Counted from the first letter of the stretch, positions 42,665-51,371 are shown. The stretch: 64,000 nt of DNA from JAEUIX01 sp046156035 (GCA_046156035.1 JBJXEW010000016.1:29083-93082), one strand, 5' to 3'. Notes: a model not told the origin generated them from the sequence alone. Made by a program: numbers and translations.

Positions 42665-43786
42665 ATGCCCAAGCCCGAATGGCTGCTCTGCACGCTCGCC
42701 CTCTGCGCCATCACCGGATGCGCGTCCAGCCCCACGTCAACCGCCTCCGCCCCCCTCGCGCCCCCCGCACGCCCAGCCGCGCGGCCAATGCCCATGGCCG
42801 CCCCCGCCAGCACCGAGCCGGTCAGAACCGAGTACTCCGCCGTCGATCAATCACAGTTGCGCGAGCGTGCCCTGCAAACCCTCGCCGCCGCAAGCATGAA
42901 CCCTGCCGCGGAGCAGCGTGCCAACGCCATCGAGGCCCTGCTCCCGGTCCCCGGCCGCCTTGAACCCGTCGTCCGCCGCGCCGTGGCAGACGAGAACCTC
43001 GCCGTGCGCGCCATCGCCGCGACCGCGATCGGCAAGGCGCGGCTCAAATCCAGCGCCGACTTCGTGCGGCCTCTGCTCAACGACCCGGCGCCGATGGTCC
43101 GCATGGGCGCGATCTACGCGCTGGCCCGTTGCGGCGAATCGGTCGACCAGTCGCCCCTGGCGGGGTTCCTCCGCAGCCCCGAGTTGCTCGTGCGCGCTCA
43201 GGCCGCCTTTATTCTCGGTGAGATCGCCAACAGCACCGCCCTGCCCATGCTCCGAGACGCGGCACGGCAGGCCTCGCCCCGAGCCGATCCGCTCCAGGCA
43301 CGCCTCATGTACTTGCAAATGGCCGAGGCCATGATCAAACTCGGCGATGAGAACGCCATCCACGAGATCCGCGCCGCCCTCTACCCCGCACGCCCCGAAG
43401 ACCTTGAAGCCACGGCGCTCGCCGCCCAGATTCTCGGCCAGGTGAAGGACCGCGGCTCGCAGTCGCAACTCATCAACCTCGTCGCCATCGTTGACCCGCA
43501 GGCCGGCCCGATGCCCCCGGAGATCCGCCTCGCCAGCGCCCAGAGCCTCGCCGGCATGGGCTGGCCCCGCGCGGCGGAGGTCGCCGCGGAGCACATCGCC
43601 TCTCCCTCAGGACCGATCCGGGCCCAATCCGCCCTGGTGCTGGGCGCCACCGGTCAGCGCGCCAACCTCCCGGCCCTCGCCCCCCTCCTGACCGATCCCG
43701 AGCCCATGGTGGCGATCTCCGCCGCGGCCGCCGTGCTGAAGATCACCGATGGCCCCGGGGTGGGCATGAGGCCCGCTGCCCGGTAA
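42665..43786 (+). CDS. HEAT-repeat lipoprotein
   Basis: 373 residues. It has a lipoprotein signal peptide MPKPEWLLCTLALCAITGC with lipobox AITG-C, a Pro/Ala-rich spacer, then at least seven alpha-solenoid HEAT/PBS-lyase-like repeats (LEPVVRRAVADENLAVRAIA, VRPLLNDPAPMVRMGAIYAL, LAGFLRSPELLVRAQAAFIL, LAPLLTDPEPMVAISAAAAV). Likely a membrane-tethered protein-binding scaffold. It sits directly after lnt, the enzyme that would modify it. Start may also be 42629. Confidence 0.82.
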   Translation: MPKPEWLLCTLALCAITGCASSPTSTASAPLAPPARPAARPMPMAAPASTEPVRTEYSAVDQSQLRERALQTLAAASMNPAAEQRANAIEALLPVPGRLEPVVRRAVADENLAVRAIAATAIGKARLKSSADFVRPLLNDPAPMVRMGAIYALARCGESVDQSPLAGFLRSPELLVRAQAAFILGEIANSTALPMLRDAARQASPRADPLQARLMYLQMAEAMIKLGDENAIHEIRAALYPARPEDLEATALAAQILGQVKDRGSQSQLINLVAIVDPQAGPMPPEIRLASAQSLAGMGWPRAAEVAAEHIASPSGPIRAQSALVLGATGQRANLPALAPLLTDPEPMVAISAAAAVLKITDGPGVGMRPAAR

Positions 43787-43834
43787 CGGCTCCAGCCGTG
43801 TGCGTGGAACCGCAACCCCCTGCCACAGCGTAAC

Positions 43835-43864
43835 TTGACAACAGCCGGGGCGATCGGATATCAA
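43835..43864 (+). promoter_or_regulatory. Candidate sigma70-type promoter for the coiled-coil gene
   Basis: TTGACA (43835-43840), 18-bp spacer, TATCAA (43859-43864), about 140 bp before the ATG at 44006, which has its own GAGG ribosome binding site. Confidence 0.4.
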
Positions 43865-44005
43865 CCCGACTCCCAGCCCGAGCCCACGGCCTGATCGGGA
43901 CTTGACCGGTGCCGCTGGCTACACTCTCCGCCCCCTGCCCGGGCCACGGTTTGCGTGGCCCAGCGTTCGCCCGGCGCACGCGCCCCTGCCCTGAGGAACC
44001 TGACC

Positions 44006-44860
44006 ATGCACATCGTTACCAAGATCCTGATCGTCTTCGGCGCGGTCCTCAGCGTGCTGCTCTCCGCCCTCACCATCGCCTACGCCTCCAACGCCGACGC
44101 CATCGCCGGCGCTTTCCGCAGCGAGCAGACCGCCCGCCTCGCCGCTGAGTCGGAGCGTGCCTCCGGCATCGCCCTCTCGCAGGCTGAGAAGGCCTCCCTC
44201 CAGCAGGCCAAGGAGACGGCCGAGGCCGAGAAGGCCGTCCTCGTGCGTGAGGTCAGCCAACTCCAGAACGAGCGTTCCCAACTCATCACCGAGGTTCAGA
44301 ACGCCAAACTCGCCGACCAGTCCATCAAGAACCAGATCGCCAACCTCACCGCCACCGCCGAGGCCAACGCCGCCATCATCGGCACCCTCAACAAGGAAGT
44401 CGGCTCGCTCCGCGAGGCCCAGGTCAAGGGCACACGCCGCGAGACCGAACTGGTCGACCGCCTCAACGACCTCGACGGCCAGCGCCAGGTGCTGGAGCAG
44501 AGCACCCGCGCCCTGCAGGAGCAACTCGCCGAGGCCCGCACGGCGCTCGAGCAGGCCAAGAGCGGCGTGAGCGCGACCGCAGGCACCGCCCAGCCCTTCG
44601 TGGCCAGCGGCCCGCTCGTGCAGGCTCGCATCCGTCAGACCTTCAAGAGCCCCGCAGGCGATGACATGGCCGTCATCTCCGAAGGCAGCAACGCGGGCCT
44701 CAAGCCCAACCAGAAACTCTCCATCGTGCGCGGCGGCCAGTTCGTGGCCACGCTCGTCATCACCACGACCGACCTCACGCAGGCCGTCGGCCGTATCGAC
44801 CGCCTCGGCCGCACCGTTGAGATCAAGCCCGAAGATGTCGTCCTCAGCCGCCTGGACTGA
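44006..44860 (+). CDS. Coiled-coil envelope protein with N-terminal membrane anchor
   Basis: 284 residues. An uncleaved N-terminal segment (IVTKILIVFGAVLSVLLSAL) is followed by a coiled coil of about 150 residues rich in Gln/Glu/Ala heptads (EKASLQQAKETAEAEKAVLV, TELVDRLNDLDGQRQVLEQ). A small C-terminal beta-domain (VQARIRQTFKSPAGDDMAVI, KLSIVRGGQFVATLVITTTD) resembles modules in planctomycete structural proteins of unknown function. GAGG ribosome binding site. It is followed after 33 bp by a small membrane protein gene, a probable partner. Confidence 0.65.
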   Translation: MHIVTKILIVFGAVLSVLLSALTIAYASNADAIAGAFRSEQTARLAAESERASGIALSQAEKASLQQAKETAEAEKAVLVREVSQLQNERSQLITEVQNAKLADQSIKNQIANLTATAEANAAIIGTLNKEVGSLREAQVKGTRRETELVDRLNDLDGQRQVLEQSTRALQEQLAEARTALEQAKSGVSATAGTAQPFVASGPLVQARIRQTFKSPAGDDMAVISEGSNAGLKPNQKLSIVRGGQFVATLVITTTDLTQAVGRIDRLGRTVEIKPEDVVLSRLD

Positions 44861-44893
44861 CACCCACGCACACGCCCCCAAAGCGAGCCTGCC

Positions 44894-45091
44894 ATGAGCC
44901 AACTTGGAATGCAGATGCCGGGCGGTTCGCGCCGGGCCTCAACCTTGAACGTCTACACCGGCCTGCTCTTCCTCGCCGTCGTCGCGCTCGCAACCGCCAG
45001 CGTCATGGTCTACGTGGGCGCGGCCAAGGTTGGCCGCGCGGGCGACCCCTTCGCCATGCAGGATGCCAAGCGCATCGAGATCCGCAAGTAA
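44894..45091 (+). CDS. Small single-pass membrane protein, 65 aa
   Basis: MSQLGMQMPGGSRRASTLNV followed by one membrane helix (YTGLLFLAVVALATASVMVY) and a short polar tail GAAKVGRAGDPFAMQDAKR. Function unknown. Its proximity to the coiled-coil envelope gene suggests they act together. Confidence 0.65.
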   Translation: MSQLGMQMPGGSRRASTLNVYTGLLFLAVVALATASVMVYVGAAKVGRAGDPFAMQDAKRIEIRK

Positions 45092-45181
45092 GTTCCCCGC
45101 CGCAGCCGCGAGGCCTCTCACACGCCGCGGGAACCGCTCTCCACGCGCTCGTCCGCTCTGCGTCGATGTGCCCGGCCGTGC

Positions 45182-45209
45182 TTGACACGGCCGATGGGCG
45201 GTCTAGATT
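45182..45209 (+). promoter_or_regulatory. tRNA-Asp promoter, TTGACA-N16-TAGATT
   Basis: -35 TTGACA (45182-45187), 16-bp spacer, -10 TAGATT (45204-45209); the tRNA begins 43 bp further on, the same distance as for tRNA-Gly. Confidence 0.6.
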
Positions 45210-45252
45210 TCTCCCCCTGCCGCGGGGCTTTCGCGGCGACAACTCAACCGTC

Positions 45253-45326
45253 GGGGCGGTAGCTCAATTGGTTAGAGCACCGGACTGTCGATCCGGAGGT
45301 TGCGGGTTCGATTCCCGTCCGCCTCG
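45253..45326 (+). tRNA. tRNA-Asp (GTC)
   Basis: 74 nt. Acceptor GGGGCGG pairs with CCGCCTC (one G-U), D-arm AGCTCAATTGGTTAGAGC, anticodon arm CCGGACT-GTC-GATCCGG (anticodon 45287-45289), T-arm GCGGGTTCGATTCCCGT, discriminator G. CCA not encoded. Own promoter and terminator, like tRNA-Gly. Confidence 0.97.
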
Positions 45327-45336
45327 TTTGAAAACA

Positions 45337-45365
45337 GCCTCGCCGCCCGGCGGGGCCTTTTCGTT
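45337..45365 (+). terminator. Intrinsic terminator of tRNA-Asp
   Basis: 9-bp stem GCCTCGCCG/CGGCGGGGC (one wobble) with a 2-nt loop, followed by CTTTTCGTTTTT. Confidence 0.8.
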
Positions 45366-45700
45366 TTTGAGCCCGCCGGACGCCCGGTCGCAGGCGCGCT
45401 CTCACGTGCGCCCGTCACCCAGGCCCGTTTCACTCGCCTCTCACGCGCAACCCGCACCGCGCTGCCGCTGAACGGTGCCGCGGCCATGGGGGAAATACAC
45501 CCGAATAGGCCGCCGCCCCGCGAATCGCTCGTGCGCAGGAACGTGGCGGGCATAGGGTGCGCCCGGGTCGCCGAGTCAACGCACCACGCGACCTTGCGAC
45601 GAACCCTCGCCCGACCGTTCTGTCGCGCGGTAGCACCACGTCCCTCCCGGCCTCGTCCCGTTCCGTCGGCCACACCCCGCAAGCGGCCATTGACACGCCC
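45366..45700. other. 335-bp gap before the AI-2E-family gene
   Basis: I see no gene, tRNA, repeat or clear promoter here. The frame of the downstream permease is open up to 45557 but without hydrophobic or conserved character. Confidence 0.3.
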
Positions 45701-47608
45701 ATGACCAGCAGCAACCAGAGCGGCGCGTCCGTGCTCATCACCCTGGCCACGATCCTTGCAGGCGTCGCCACCTTGTATCTCGGTCGCGACCTGCTCATGC
45801 CTTTGGCGATTGCCGGCCTGATCGCCTTCTGCCTCGCGCCCATGGTCCGCCGCCTGGAAAAGCGCCGCGTGCCACGCATCGCGGCGGTGGTCATCGTCAG
45901 CCTCGGCGCTCTGGTGCCGTTGGCGGGTGTCGGTTGGGTCGTGGTGGCGCAAGGGTCCTCCGTCGTCGCCGACCTGCCCACGTACAAAGAATCGTTGCAG
46001 AAGAAACTCAACGGGCTGCGGCGAGCGCTCGCCGACCTTGGTCAGGCCGCGGACACGGTGAACGAACTCGAGCGGAGCATCTCCGCCCCCCTTCCCACCC
46101 CCCTGCCCGACGCGCCCGCCGCGGCGGACCCGCCCGACGCGCTCGCCGTTCAGCCGGCCTCGCCGGCTCCCGCGCCTTCACCGGCGGCGCTCCCCCCCAA
46201 CAACCCCACCGCCCCGACGGGAGCACTGACCGCTCTGGCCGGTGGTGCCGCGGCCGTGCTGGCCCCGCTGGCCATGATCGGCGTGGTCCTCATCATCGTT
46301 CCGTTCATTCTTCTGGAGCGTGAAGACCTGCGCGACCGCTTCGTGGCCCTGCTGAACCGGCGGCGGCCGATTGTCACCAGCACGGCCCTGGACGAAATCG
46401 CCGATCGCGTCAGCGGCTATCTGCGCGCGCAACTCCTCATCAACACCTGCAGCGGCATCGCGATGGCCCTGGCGCTCATGGCCTTGGGCGTGCCCAACGC
46501 CCTGCTCTGGGGCCTCCTGGCGATCGGCCTGCGCTTTATCCCCTACGTCGGGCCGATTGTGGCCTCCGTGCTCCCCGTCGCCACCGCCCTGGTCGTTGCG
46601 GACGGCTGGCTGCTCCCCGCGCTCGTTCTGGGTGCGCTCCTGACCATCGAATCCCTCACGAACCTCTCCGAACCCTTCGTGCAGAAGTCCTCGACCGGCG
46701 TCAGCAGCCTGGCGCTTCTCCTGGCCGCGGCGTTCTGGTCGTGGGTGTGGGGTGTGCCCGGGCTCCTCGTCTCAACGCCGCTCACCGTCTGCCTGGTTGT
46801 CGCGGGCCAGCACGCGCGGCCGCTCCGTTGGCTGCGCATCCTGCTCTCCGAAACGCCCCCGCTCACACCCGCCGAGCGCCTCTACCAGCGCCTCATCGCG
46901 GCCGAGCCGACCGATGCGGCGCGCCTGGCCACTGAGTTCGGCACCGGGATGCCGCTCGCCGATTTGGGCGACACGCTCCTGGGCCCGGCCCTGGTTGCCG
47001 CCCGCACCGATGCCGAGCGCGACGACCTCGACCCTGACCGCGCGCGGGCCATGGCCTACACCGTCTGCGCTGTGTGCGAAGAACTCGCGCTGCGCCTCCC
47101 CGTCCTTGCCACCACGACCCCGCCAACACCGGGCCGCGGCGTGGTGCTGTGCATCCCCGCCGGTGACGAGATTGACGAGGCGGCCTGCGTGGTCCTAGCC
47201 ACCCTGCTGGCCAGCGCCGGGCTCCCGGCCCGGGCGATCTCTCCCAGCGAGTTCGACACCGATCTGGTGCCGGTGCTTGCCGCGCACACGCCGCGCACGC
47301 TCTGCGTCGTGGCCGTGGGGGCGGCCACAACCAATTGGGCGCGCCGACGGGTCCGCCAGTGCACGCTGCGCGTGCCGGAGGCCGCGGTGTGGGCGCTGCT
47401 GCTGGGGGCTGACGCCGAGCAACCCACCGACACCGAGGCAGTCCGGCGCGCAGGCGCACAACGCGCGTTCACCACCTTCCGCGCAGCCGTGGCCGATCTG
47501 CTGGCCAACGCGGCCCCCGGGCACCCGCAGCCGGCCGCGCCGCCCGGCGACCCGGTGCCCGCGCCGATGACACGGCGCATGGCGCACGGCGAGCACGTTT
47601 CGCCTTGA
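45701..47608 (+). CDS. AI-2E-family permease with long C-terminal extension
   Basis: 635 residues. The N-terminal about 370 form the AI-2E/TqsA-type transporter: paired helices (VLITLATILAGVATLYLGRD, MPLAIAGLIAFCLAPMVRRL), a long Pro/Ala-rich loop around 130-190, then VSGYLRAQLLINTCSGIAMA, WGLLAIGLRFIPYVGPIVAS and VWGVPGLLVSTPLTVCLVVA. Family members export diverse small molecules; autoinducer specificity is not implied. Residues about 400-635 are an extra cytoplasmic domain (RLYQRLIAAEPTDAARLATE, VVLCIPAGDEIDEAACVVLA, TLCVVAVGAATTN) resembling a B12-binding-like alpha/beta fold without the DxHxxG motif. It opens a run of envelope-stress-type genes. Confidence 0.8.
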   Translation: MTSSNQSGASVLITLATILAGVATLYLGRDLLMPLAIAGLIAFCLAPMVRRLEKRRVPRIAAVVIVSLGALVPLAGVGWVVVAQGSSVVADLPTYKESLQKKLNGLRRALADLGQAADTVNELERSISAPLPTPLPDAPAAADPPDALAVQPASPAPAPSPAALPPNNPTAPTGALTALAGGAAAVLAPLAMIGVVLIIVPFILLEREDLRDRFVALLNRRRPIVTSTALDEIADRVSGYLRAQLLINTCSGIAMALALMALGVPNALLWGLLAIGLRFIPYVGPIVASVLPVATALVVADGWLLPALVLGALLTIESLTNLSEPFVQKSSTGVSSLALLLAAAFWSWVWGVPGLLVSTPLTVCLVVAGQHARPLRWLRILLSETPPLTPAERLYQRLIAAEPTDAARLATEFGTGMPLADLGDTLLGPALVAARTDAERDDLDPDRARAMAYTVCAVCEELALRLPVLATTTPPTPGRGVVLCIPAGDEIDEAACVVLATLLASAGLPARAISPSEFDTDLVPVLAAHTPRTLCVVAVGAATTNWARRRVRQCTLRVPEAAVWALLLGADAEQPTDTEAVRRAGAQRAFTTFRAAVADLLANAAPGHPQPAAPPGDPVPAPMTRRMAHGEHVSP

Positions 47609-47780
47609 ACCTGGCGCTGGCCGTGCGCACAGCAGATCGGGGCGAGGCCGGGCACATTTCCCCGATCCGTTGCCGTTCGCCGCGTGAGCCTTGCTTACCC
47701 CGCGCAGCGGAGTATGGTCAAGGTGCAGGCGGGATGCACGCGGCCTCTCCCCAACAAGAAGCGCGATGGAAGGACAGCAC

Positions 47781-47942
47781 ATGCAACCAGCCACGACAAC
47801 GGCACGGACATTCCAGATCGATGGAATGTCCGGCGATGCCTGTGTACGGAAGGCGCACACCGCGCTCAAAGGCCTTGATGGCATACGTCCACAGTCGGTC
47901 ATGGGTGACTTGCCCGGCAAGCGGTCGAAGGAGTACTTCTGA
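47781..47942 (+). CDS. Truncated/degenerate heavy-metal-associated (HMA) domain protein
   Basis: 53 residues: MQPATTTARTFQIDGMSGDA then CVRKAHTALKGLDGIRPQSV. The first half aligns by eye with CopZ-like domains, but the CxxC metal site is broken: the GM-x-C-x-x-C first cysteine is replaced (GMSGDAC) and the second half of the fold is missing (ends GKRSKEYF). It may be a remnant or a repurposed mini-protein. GGAAGGA lies 6 nt before the ATG. Its stop overlaps the next ATG (TGATG), so it could also be a leader for the DUF3309 gene. Confidence 0.5.
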   Translation: MQPATTTARTFQIDGMSGDACVRKAHTALKGLDGIRPQSVMGDLPGKRSKEYF

Positions 47943-48106
47943 TGGGATTGATTCTGTTGATCCTCCTCATCCTCCTCCTCGTCGGCGGGCTGCCCACCTG
48001 GGGCTACAGCCGCAAGTGGGGTTACGGCCCCAGCGGCGGCCTCGGCCTCCTGCTCCTGATCCTGGTGGTGCTGCTCGTGCTGAACGTGATCCCGCGCGGC
48101 TTCTAG
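47942..48106 (+). CDS. DUF3309 family small membrane protein
   Basis: 54 residues: a hydrophobic helix (MGLILLILLILLLVGGLPTW), the conserved YSRKWGYGPSGGLG loop, and a second hydrophobic helix (LLLLILVVLLVLNVIPRGF). This is the DUF3309 signature. Function unknown; the family is common among stress-induced envelope genes in proteobacteria. Translationally coupled to the HMA-like ORF. Confidence 0.85.
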   Translation: MGLILLILLILLLVGGLPTWGYSRKWGYGPSGGLGLLLLILVVLLVLNVIPRGF

Positions 48107-48189
48107 CCCGCGGCCAGCCATGACATCGCCCTCCGCCGGTGGGCATCACGCTCACCGCCGCTCTGTCTCTTCGCGCGAATGAAGGCACC

Positions 48190-48423
48190 ATGTCTACGCC
48201 ACTGAATACGCCCGCCTGTGCCCCCTCCTCTGTACCGCTTGATACAAGCGCGGCCTCTCGCACGCCCATCGCACCCGATCAGGCCATCCGCGACGCGGCG
48301 AACAACATGGTGAGCGAAGGCAACGCGTCGTCCGCCATCACCCGCCGCGTCAGCGCCATCGACACGCAGGCCATGGCCGAGAGTCGCAAGGGGGCCGGAA
48401 TGCATCCGCCCTCACCGTCCTGA
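48190..48423 (+). CDS. Small hypothetical protein, 77 aa
   Basis: MSTPLNTPACAPSSVPLDTS then a helical part (APDQAIRDAANNMVSEGNAS, SAITRRVSAIDTQAMAESRK) ending in HPPSPS. No family recognised and no membrane segment. AAGG before the ATG. It lies inside the run of small envelope/stress genes. Confidence 0.5.
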   Translation: MSTPLNTPACAPSSVPLDTSAASRTPIAPDQAIRDAANNMVSEGNASSAITRRVSAIDTQAMAESRKGAGMHPPSPS

Positions 48424-48508
48424 TCCCCGACGCCGCGCTCCGGCACGCTCTCCCGCCCGATAGCCACACCTACGCCCCGCTCCTGCGCGGCAGAATCGAG
48501 ATTCTTCA

Positions 48509-48952
48509 ATGCACACCACCCGCCTCATCGCCCCCCTGTTTCTCCTGACTCTGGCGTCGATCACCGGTTGCGATCGCAAGGAAGCCTCCGCTGCCGCCAG
48601 CCGCGACACAACGCAGGCAACGGCGAGCACGAACACCACGGCCCCAACACCGGCCGCAGACAACACCGCCCGCAACAAGTCCGACGCTGGCGCGGACACC
48701 AAGACCCCGATGGACCAGTCGCAGGCCAGCGCCGACATCGACATCACCGCCAACATCCGGCGCGCCATCATGAACGACAAGGCCATGTCCATCAATGCCC
48801 AAAACTGCAAGATCATCACCGAGAAGGCCGGCATGGTCACGCTCAGGGGCGTGGTGAACAGCCAGGCTGAGAAGGATTCCATCGAGGCCAAGGCCAAGGC
48901 GGTTGCCGGCGTCGCCAAGGTCGACAACCAACTCGAAGTGAAGGCCAACTAA
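48509..48952 (+). CDS. BON-domain lipoprotein
   Basis: 147 residues. It has a lipoprotein signal (MHTTRLIAPLFLLTLASITGC, lipobox SITG-C), a Ser/Thr/Ala-rich spacer, and one BON domain: DITANIRRAIMNDKAMSINA, CKIITEKAGMVTLRGVVNSQ, AVAGVAKVDNQLEVKAN. BON proteins such as OsmY bind phospholipid or protect the periplasm during osmotic stress. Probably in the periplasm attached to a membrane. Confidence 0.88.
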   Translation: MHTTRLIAPLFLLTLASITGCDRKEASAAASRDTTQATASTNTTAPTPAADNTARNKSDAGADTKTPMDQSQASADIDITANIRRAIMNDKAMSINAQNCKIITEKAGMVTLRGVVNSQAEKDSIEAKAKAVAGVAKVDNQLEVKAN

Positions 48953-49007
48953 CCGCCGTCCGTCTCTTCCCGCCCGCGGCACCGCGTCCAGCACGAAAGT
49001 CGCTTGC

Positions 49008-49499
49008 ATGCCCGAGCCCACCGCCACGCCCGCACCGACACCGCCGCCGCTCCAGGCCGATGCGCCCAGGGTGGTGGTCGTGCACACAGGTCCCGCAGAT
49101 GCGCCGCCGGTGGGGTTGGCGAGCGCGGCGACATTCGCCGATCGTCTCGTCGAGCGCGATGCCAAGGCCGATAGCAGCATCCCCACCCCGCGCGTCGATC
49201 GCGTGCAGGACGAAGTGATGACAGCCACCTCACCAGAAGGCCGGCCGCCCACCAGGCACGTGCGCCGGGCCGAGTGGAAGTGGTTCCTCATCGGTGGCAG
49301 CGTCCTGGCGCTGGCCGCCGTCGTCTGGGCCGTCTCCAGCAGCGTGCCTTGGCCCACGCTCCTCTTCGTCGCGGCCCTCCTGATCCTCTTCCTTGGCGCG
49401 GCCATCCCCACATGGGGTGCCGGCCTTCTGCGCGGCGGCGAGGAACGCCAGGCCCGCAAGGTTGCCCTCCTGACAACACCCCGTGACCGCCCCACCTGA
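49008..49499 (+). CDS. Hypothetical membrane protein, 163 aa
   Basis: The N-terminal half is Pro/Ala-rich and cytoplasmic (VQDEVMTATSPEGRPPTRHV). Two membrane helices follow, with a very short turn: WFLIGGSVLALAAVVWAVSS and WPTLLFVAALLILFLGAAIP. It has a basic C-terminal tail. No family recognised. It sits between the BON lipoprotein and glycine-zipper genes. Confidence 0.55.
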   Translation: MPEPTATPAPTPPPLQADAPRVVVVHTGPADAPPVGLASAATFADRLVERDAKADSSIPTPRVDRVQDEVMTATSPEGRPPTRHVRRAEWKWFLIGGSVLALAAVVWAVSSSVPWPTLLFVAALLILFLGAAIPTWGAGLLRGGEERQARKVALLTTPRDRPT

Positions 49500-49582
49500 T
49501 CGCCTTTCACATTGATCTTTCCGGGCTCTCAAACAGCCCATCGCCCACCACATTCAGCACCCCCGAATAGAGGAGTTTCAGA

Positions 49583-50188
49583 ATGAGCACCGCCGTCTTC
49601 TGCATCGCACCCACCCAGTCCATCGCCAACAACATTGTCTCGCGCCTCAAGGGCGAGGGCTTCCGTGACAACGACATCTCCGTCCTCTTCCCCGACAAGT
49701 CCAGCACGCGAGACTTCGCCCACGAGAAGAACACCAAGGCCCCCGAAGGCGCCACCGCCGGCGCTGGCGCGGGCGGTGTCATCGGCGGGGCTCTGGGCCT
49801 GCTCGCCGGCATCGGCCTCCTCGCCATCCCCGGTGTCGGCCCGTTCATCGCGGCCGGGCCCATCATGGCCTCGCTCAGCGGCATCGCCGTCGGAGCCGCC
49901 GTCGGCGGCATCACGGGCGCGCTCATCGGCATGGGCATCCCCGAGATCGAGGCCAAGCGATACGAGGGCAAGGTGAAGGACGGCAACATCCTCATCTCCG
50001 TCCACGCCGAGACTTCAGACCACGTCTCACGCGCCAAGAAGGTGTTCGAAACCGAGCAGGCCACCGACATCTCGGCTGGCTCCGAGGCCACCGCCCCGGC
50101 CGCGATGCCCCCGACCACCCCGACCGACCCGTACGCGGTCACGCGCCCTCTGGGCCAGACGAGCGACTCGGCCGCCTCGTACTCCTGA
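49583..50188 (+). CDS. Glycine-zipper general-stress-type protein (GSP17M/YflT-like)
   Basis: 201 residues. The N-terminal domain (STAVFCIAPTQSIANNIVSR, GFRDNDISVLFPDKSSTRDF) resembles the ACT-like module of general stress protein 17M. A long Gly/Ala zipper follows (GAGAGGVIGGALGLLAGIGL, GIAVGAAVGGITGALIGMGI), then a second small alpha/beta part (GNILISVHAETSDHVSRAKK) and a disordered tail. Usually membrane-associated and induced by stress; exact role unknown. GAGG ribosome binding site. Confidence 0.72.
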   Translation: MSTAVFCIAPTQSIANNIVSRLKGEGFRDNDISVLFPDKSSTRDFAHEKNTKAPEGATAGAGAGGVIGGALGLLAGIGLLAIPGVGPFIAAGPIMASLSGIAVGAAVGGITGALIGMGIPEIEAKRYEGKVKDGNILISVHAETSDHVSRAKKVFETEQATDISAGSEATAPAAMPPTTPTDPYAVTRPLGQTSDSAASYS

Positions 50189-50310
50189 TTGCTCCACGCA
50201 CGCTCCGCGACTCTCGCGCTCTCGCCTCCCGCCACGACCGGCTCACCCCGGGCGCGGCAACACCCCGTCGCCACCATCCGGTGACGGCACAACCGCAAGG
50301 ACCCTCGATC

Positions 50311-50637
50311 ATGTCAAACGCAGCAACAGCAGATGGAACCGGCTTCAAGCAGGATGTCAGCCGCCTCGGCCAGGGCGTCGGCACGCTCACGGCAGACGTG
50401 AAGAATGTGGCGCACAACGCCGCTGATGCCGCGCGTTCGGGCGTGGCCGAACTCCGCCAGGGAGCCCACCACGCCGTGGAGGTCGCCAAGGAGAAGTTCG
50501 AGGGCGCCAGGGAAGGCGCTGTCGAGGCCGCCGAATCCCTCAAGGGCGTCATCAGCCGCAATCCCGTCGCCAGCATCGGCATCGCCGCGGGTGTGGGCCT
50601 GATCATCGGCCTCATCGTCTTCCGCCCCAGGAGTTGA
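50311..50637 (+). CDS. DUF883/YqjD-ElaB-like membrane-anchored protein
   Basis: 108 residues: a long amphipathic helix (VSRLGQGVGTLTADVKNVAH, VEVAKEKFEGAREGAVEAAE) and a C-terminal membrane anchor of the DUF883 type (NPVASIGIAAGVGLIIGLIV-FRPR). E. coli relatives YqjD/ElaB bind stationary-phase ribosomes to the membrane. It is followed by YqjE- and YqjK-like genes, the same order as in E. coli. Confidence 0.82.
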   Translation: MSNAATADGTGFKQDVSRLGQGVGTLTADVKNVAHNAADAARSGVAELRQGAHHAVEVAKEKFEGAREGAVEAAESLKGVISRNPVASIGIAAGVGLIIGLIVFRPRS

Positions 50638-50639
50638 TC

Positions 50640-50960
50640 TTGAAGGCTATCTCCCAGTTTGTTGTCCAGGTCTTCGACCTCATCGAGGCCGAAGGGGGTG
50701 CCCTCCTCACGGTCGTCCGTGGGGAGGCTCGCCGCGCCCACACCGCCGCCACCAACATGGCCATGGGGGTGGCCTTTCTCCTTATCTCGATCCCGCTCGC
50801 CGTCGCCGGCCTCTGCCTCGCGGCAGCGGGATTGATGTGGTGGCTTGAAACCCTGGTGGGCCGCCCTCTCGCGGCCGTGCTGACAGGCTTCGTCATCCTC
50901 GGTGCGGGGGCCGCCTGCCTCTATGGCTTCACGCTGCTCACCCGGAGGCCTGAGCGATGA
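50640..50960 (+). CDS. YqjE-like (phage holin 3_6 superfamily) membrane protein
   Basis: 106 residues: amphipathic N-terminus (KAISQFVVQVFDLIEAEGGA), then two membrane helices (AMGVAFLLISIPLAVAGLCL and LAAVLTGFVILGAGAACLYG). Start proposed as TTG 50640 with AGGAG 6 nt upstream; another TTG at 50634 is possible. ATGA overlap with the next gene. Function unknown; partner of the DUF883 protein by context. Confidence 0.7.
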   Translation: MKAISQFVVQVFDLIEAEGGALLTVVRGEARRAHTAATNMAMGVAFLLISIPLAVAGLCLAAAGLMWWLETLVGRPLAAVLTGFVILGAGAACLYGFTLLTRRPER

Positions 50961-51310
50961 ACGCGGAGGACAACGGCCTTGGCGTCGGAAATCTCGCGTA
51001 CGTCCCGTCCACGCGCGTCGCCGCCGCAAAGGCACGCCTCTTGGCGTGGGCCTCCGAGACCGATGCCCGCACGCACACGGCTCGGTCCAGCGCCGGCGCG
51101 CTCGCCTCGAAGGGCGCGCTCGCGGCACTGGGCGGCCTTGTGGCCGCTCGCCTGCTCCTGCCGCGTGGCCGGATGGGGCGTGTCGCGCGGGTTGCGGGCG
51201 TCGGCACGCGGCTCGTGAGTTGGGCCTTGGTGGCCCGTGTAGGAACATGGTTGCTGCCGCTCGCCATCCGCGTGGTTCAACACCGCCTCAGGCAGCGAGC
51301 GGCGCGCTGA
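50957..51310 (+). CDS. YqjK-position basic membrane protein
   Basis: 117 residues, Arg/Ala-rich. The middle and C-terminal hydrophobic stretches (ALAALGGLVAARLLLPRG, LVSWALVARVGTWLLPLAIR) suggest membrane association. It has no clear family, but it lies in the position of YqjK after DUF883 and YqjE-like genes. It overlaps the preceding stop by ATGA. Confidence 0.55.
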   Translation: MNAEDNGLGVGNLAYVPSTRVAAAKARLLAWASETDARTHTARSSAGALASKGALAALGGLVAARLLLPRGRMGRVARVAGVGTRLVSWALVARVGTWLLPLAIRVVQHRLRQRAAR

Positions 51311-51371
51311 GCGGCCACGCATCACCCCCGATCCTTCGGGGGAGGAGTTTCGAGATCGAAGGAGTCTTCCA

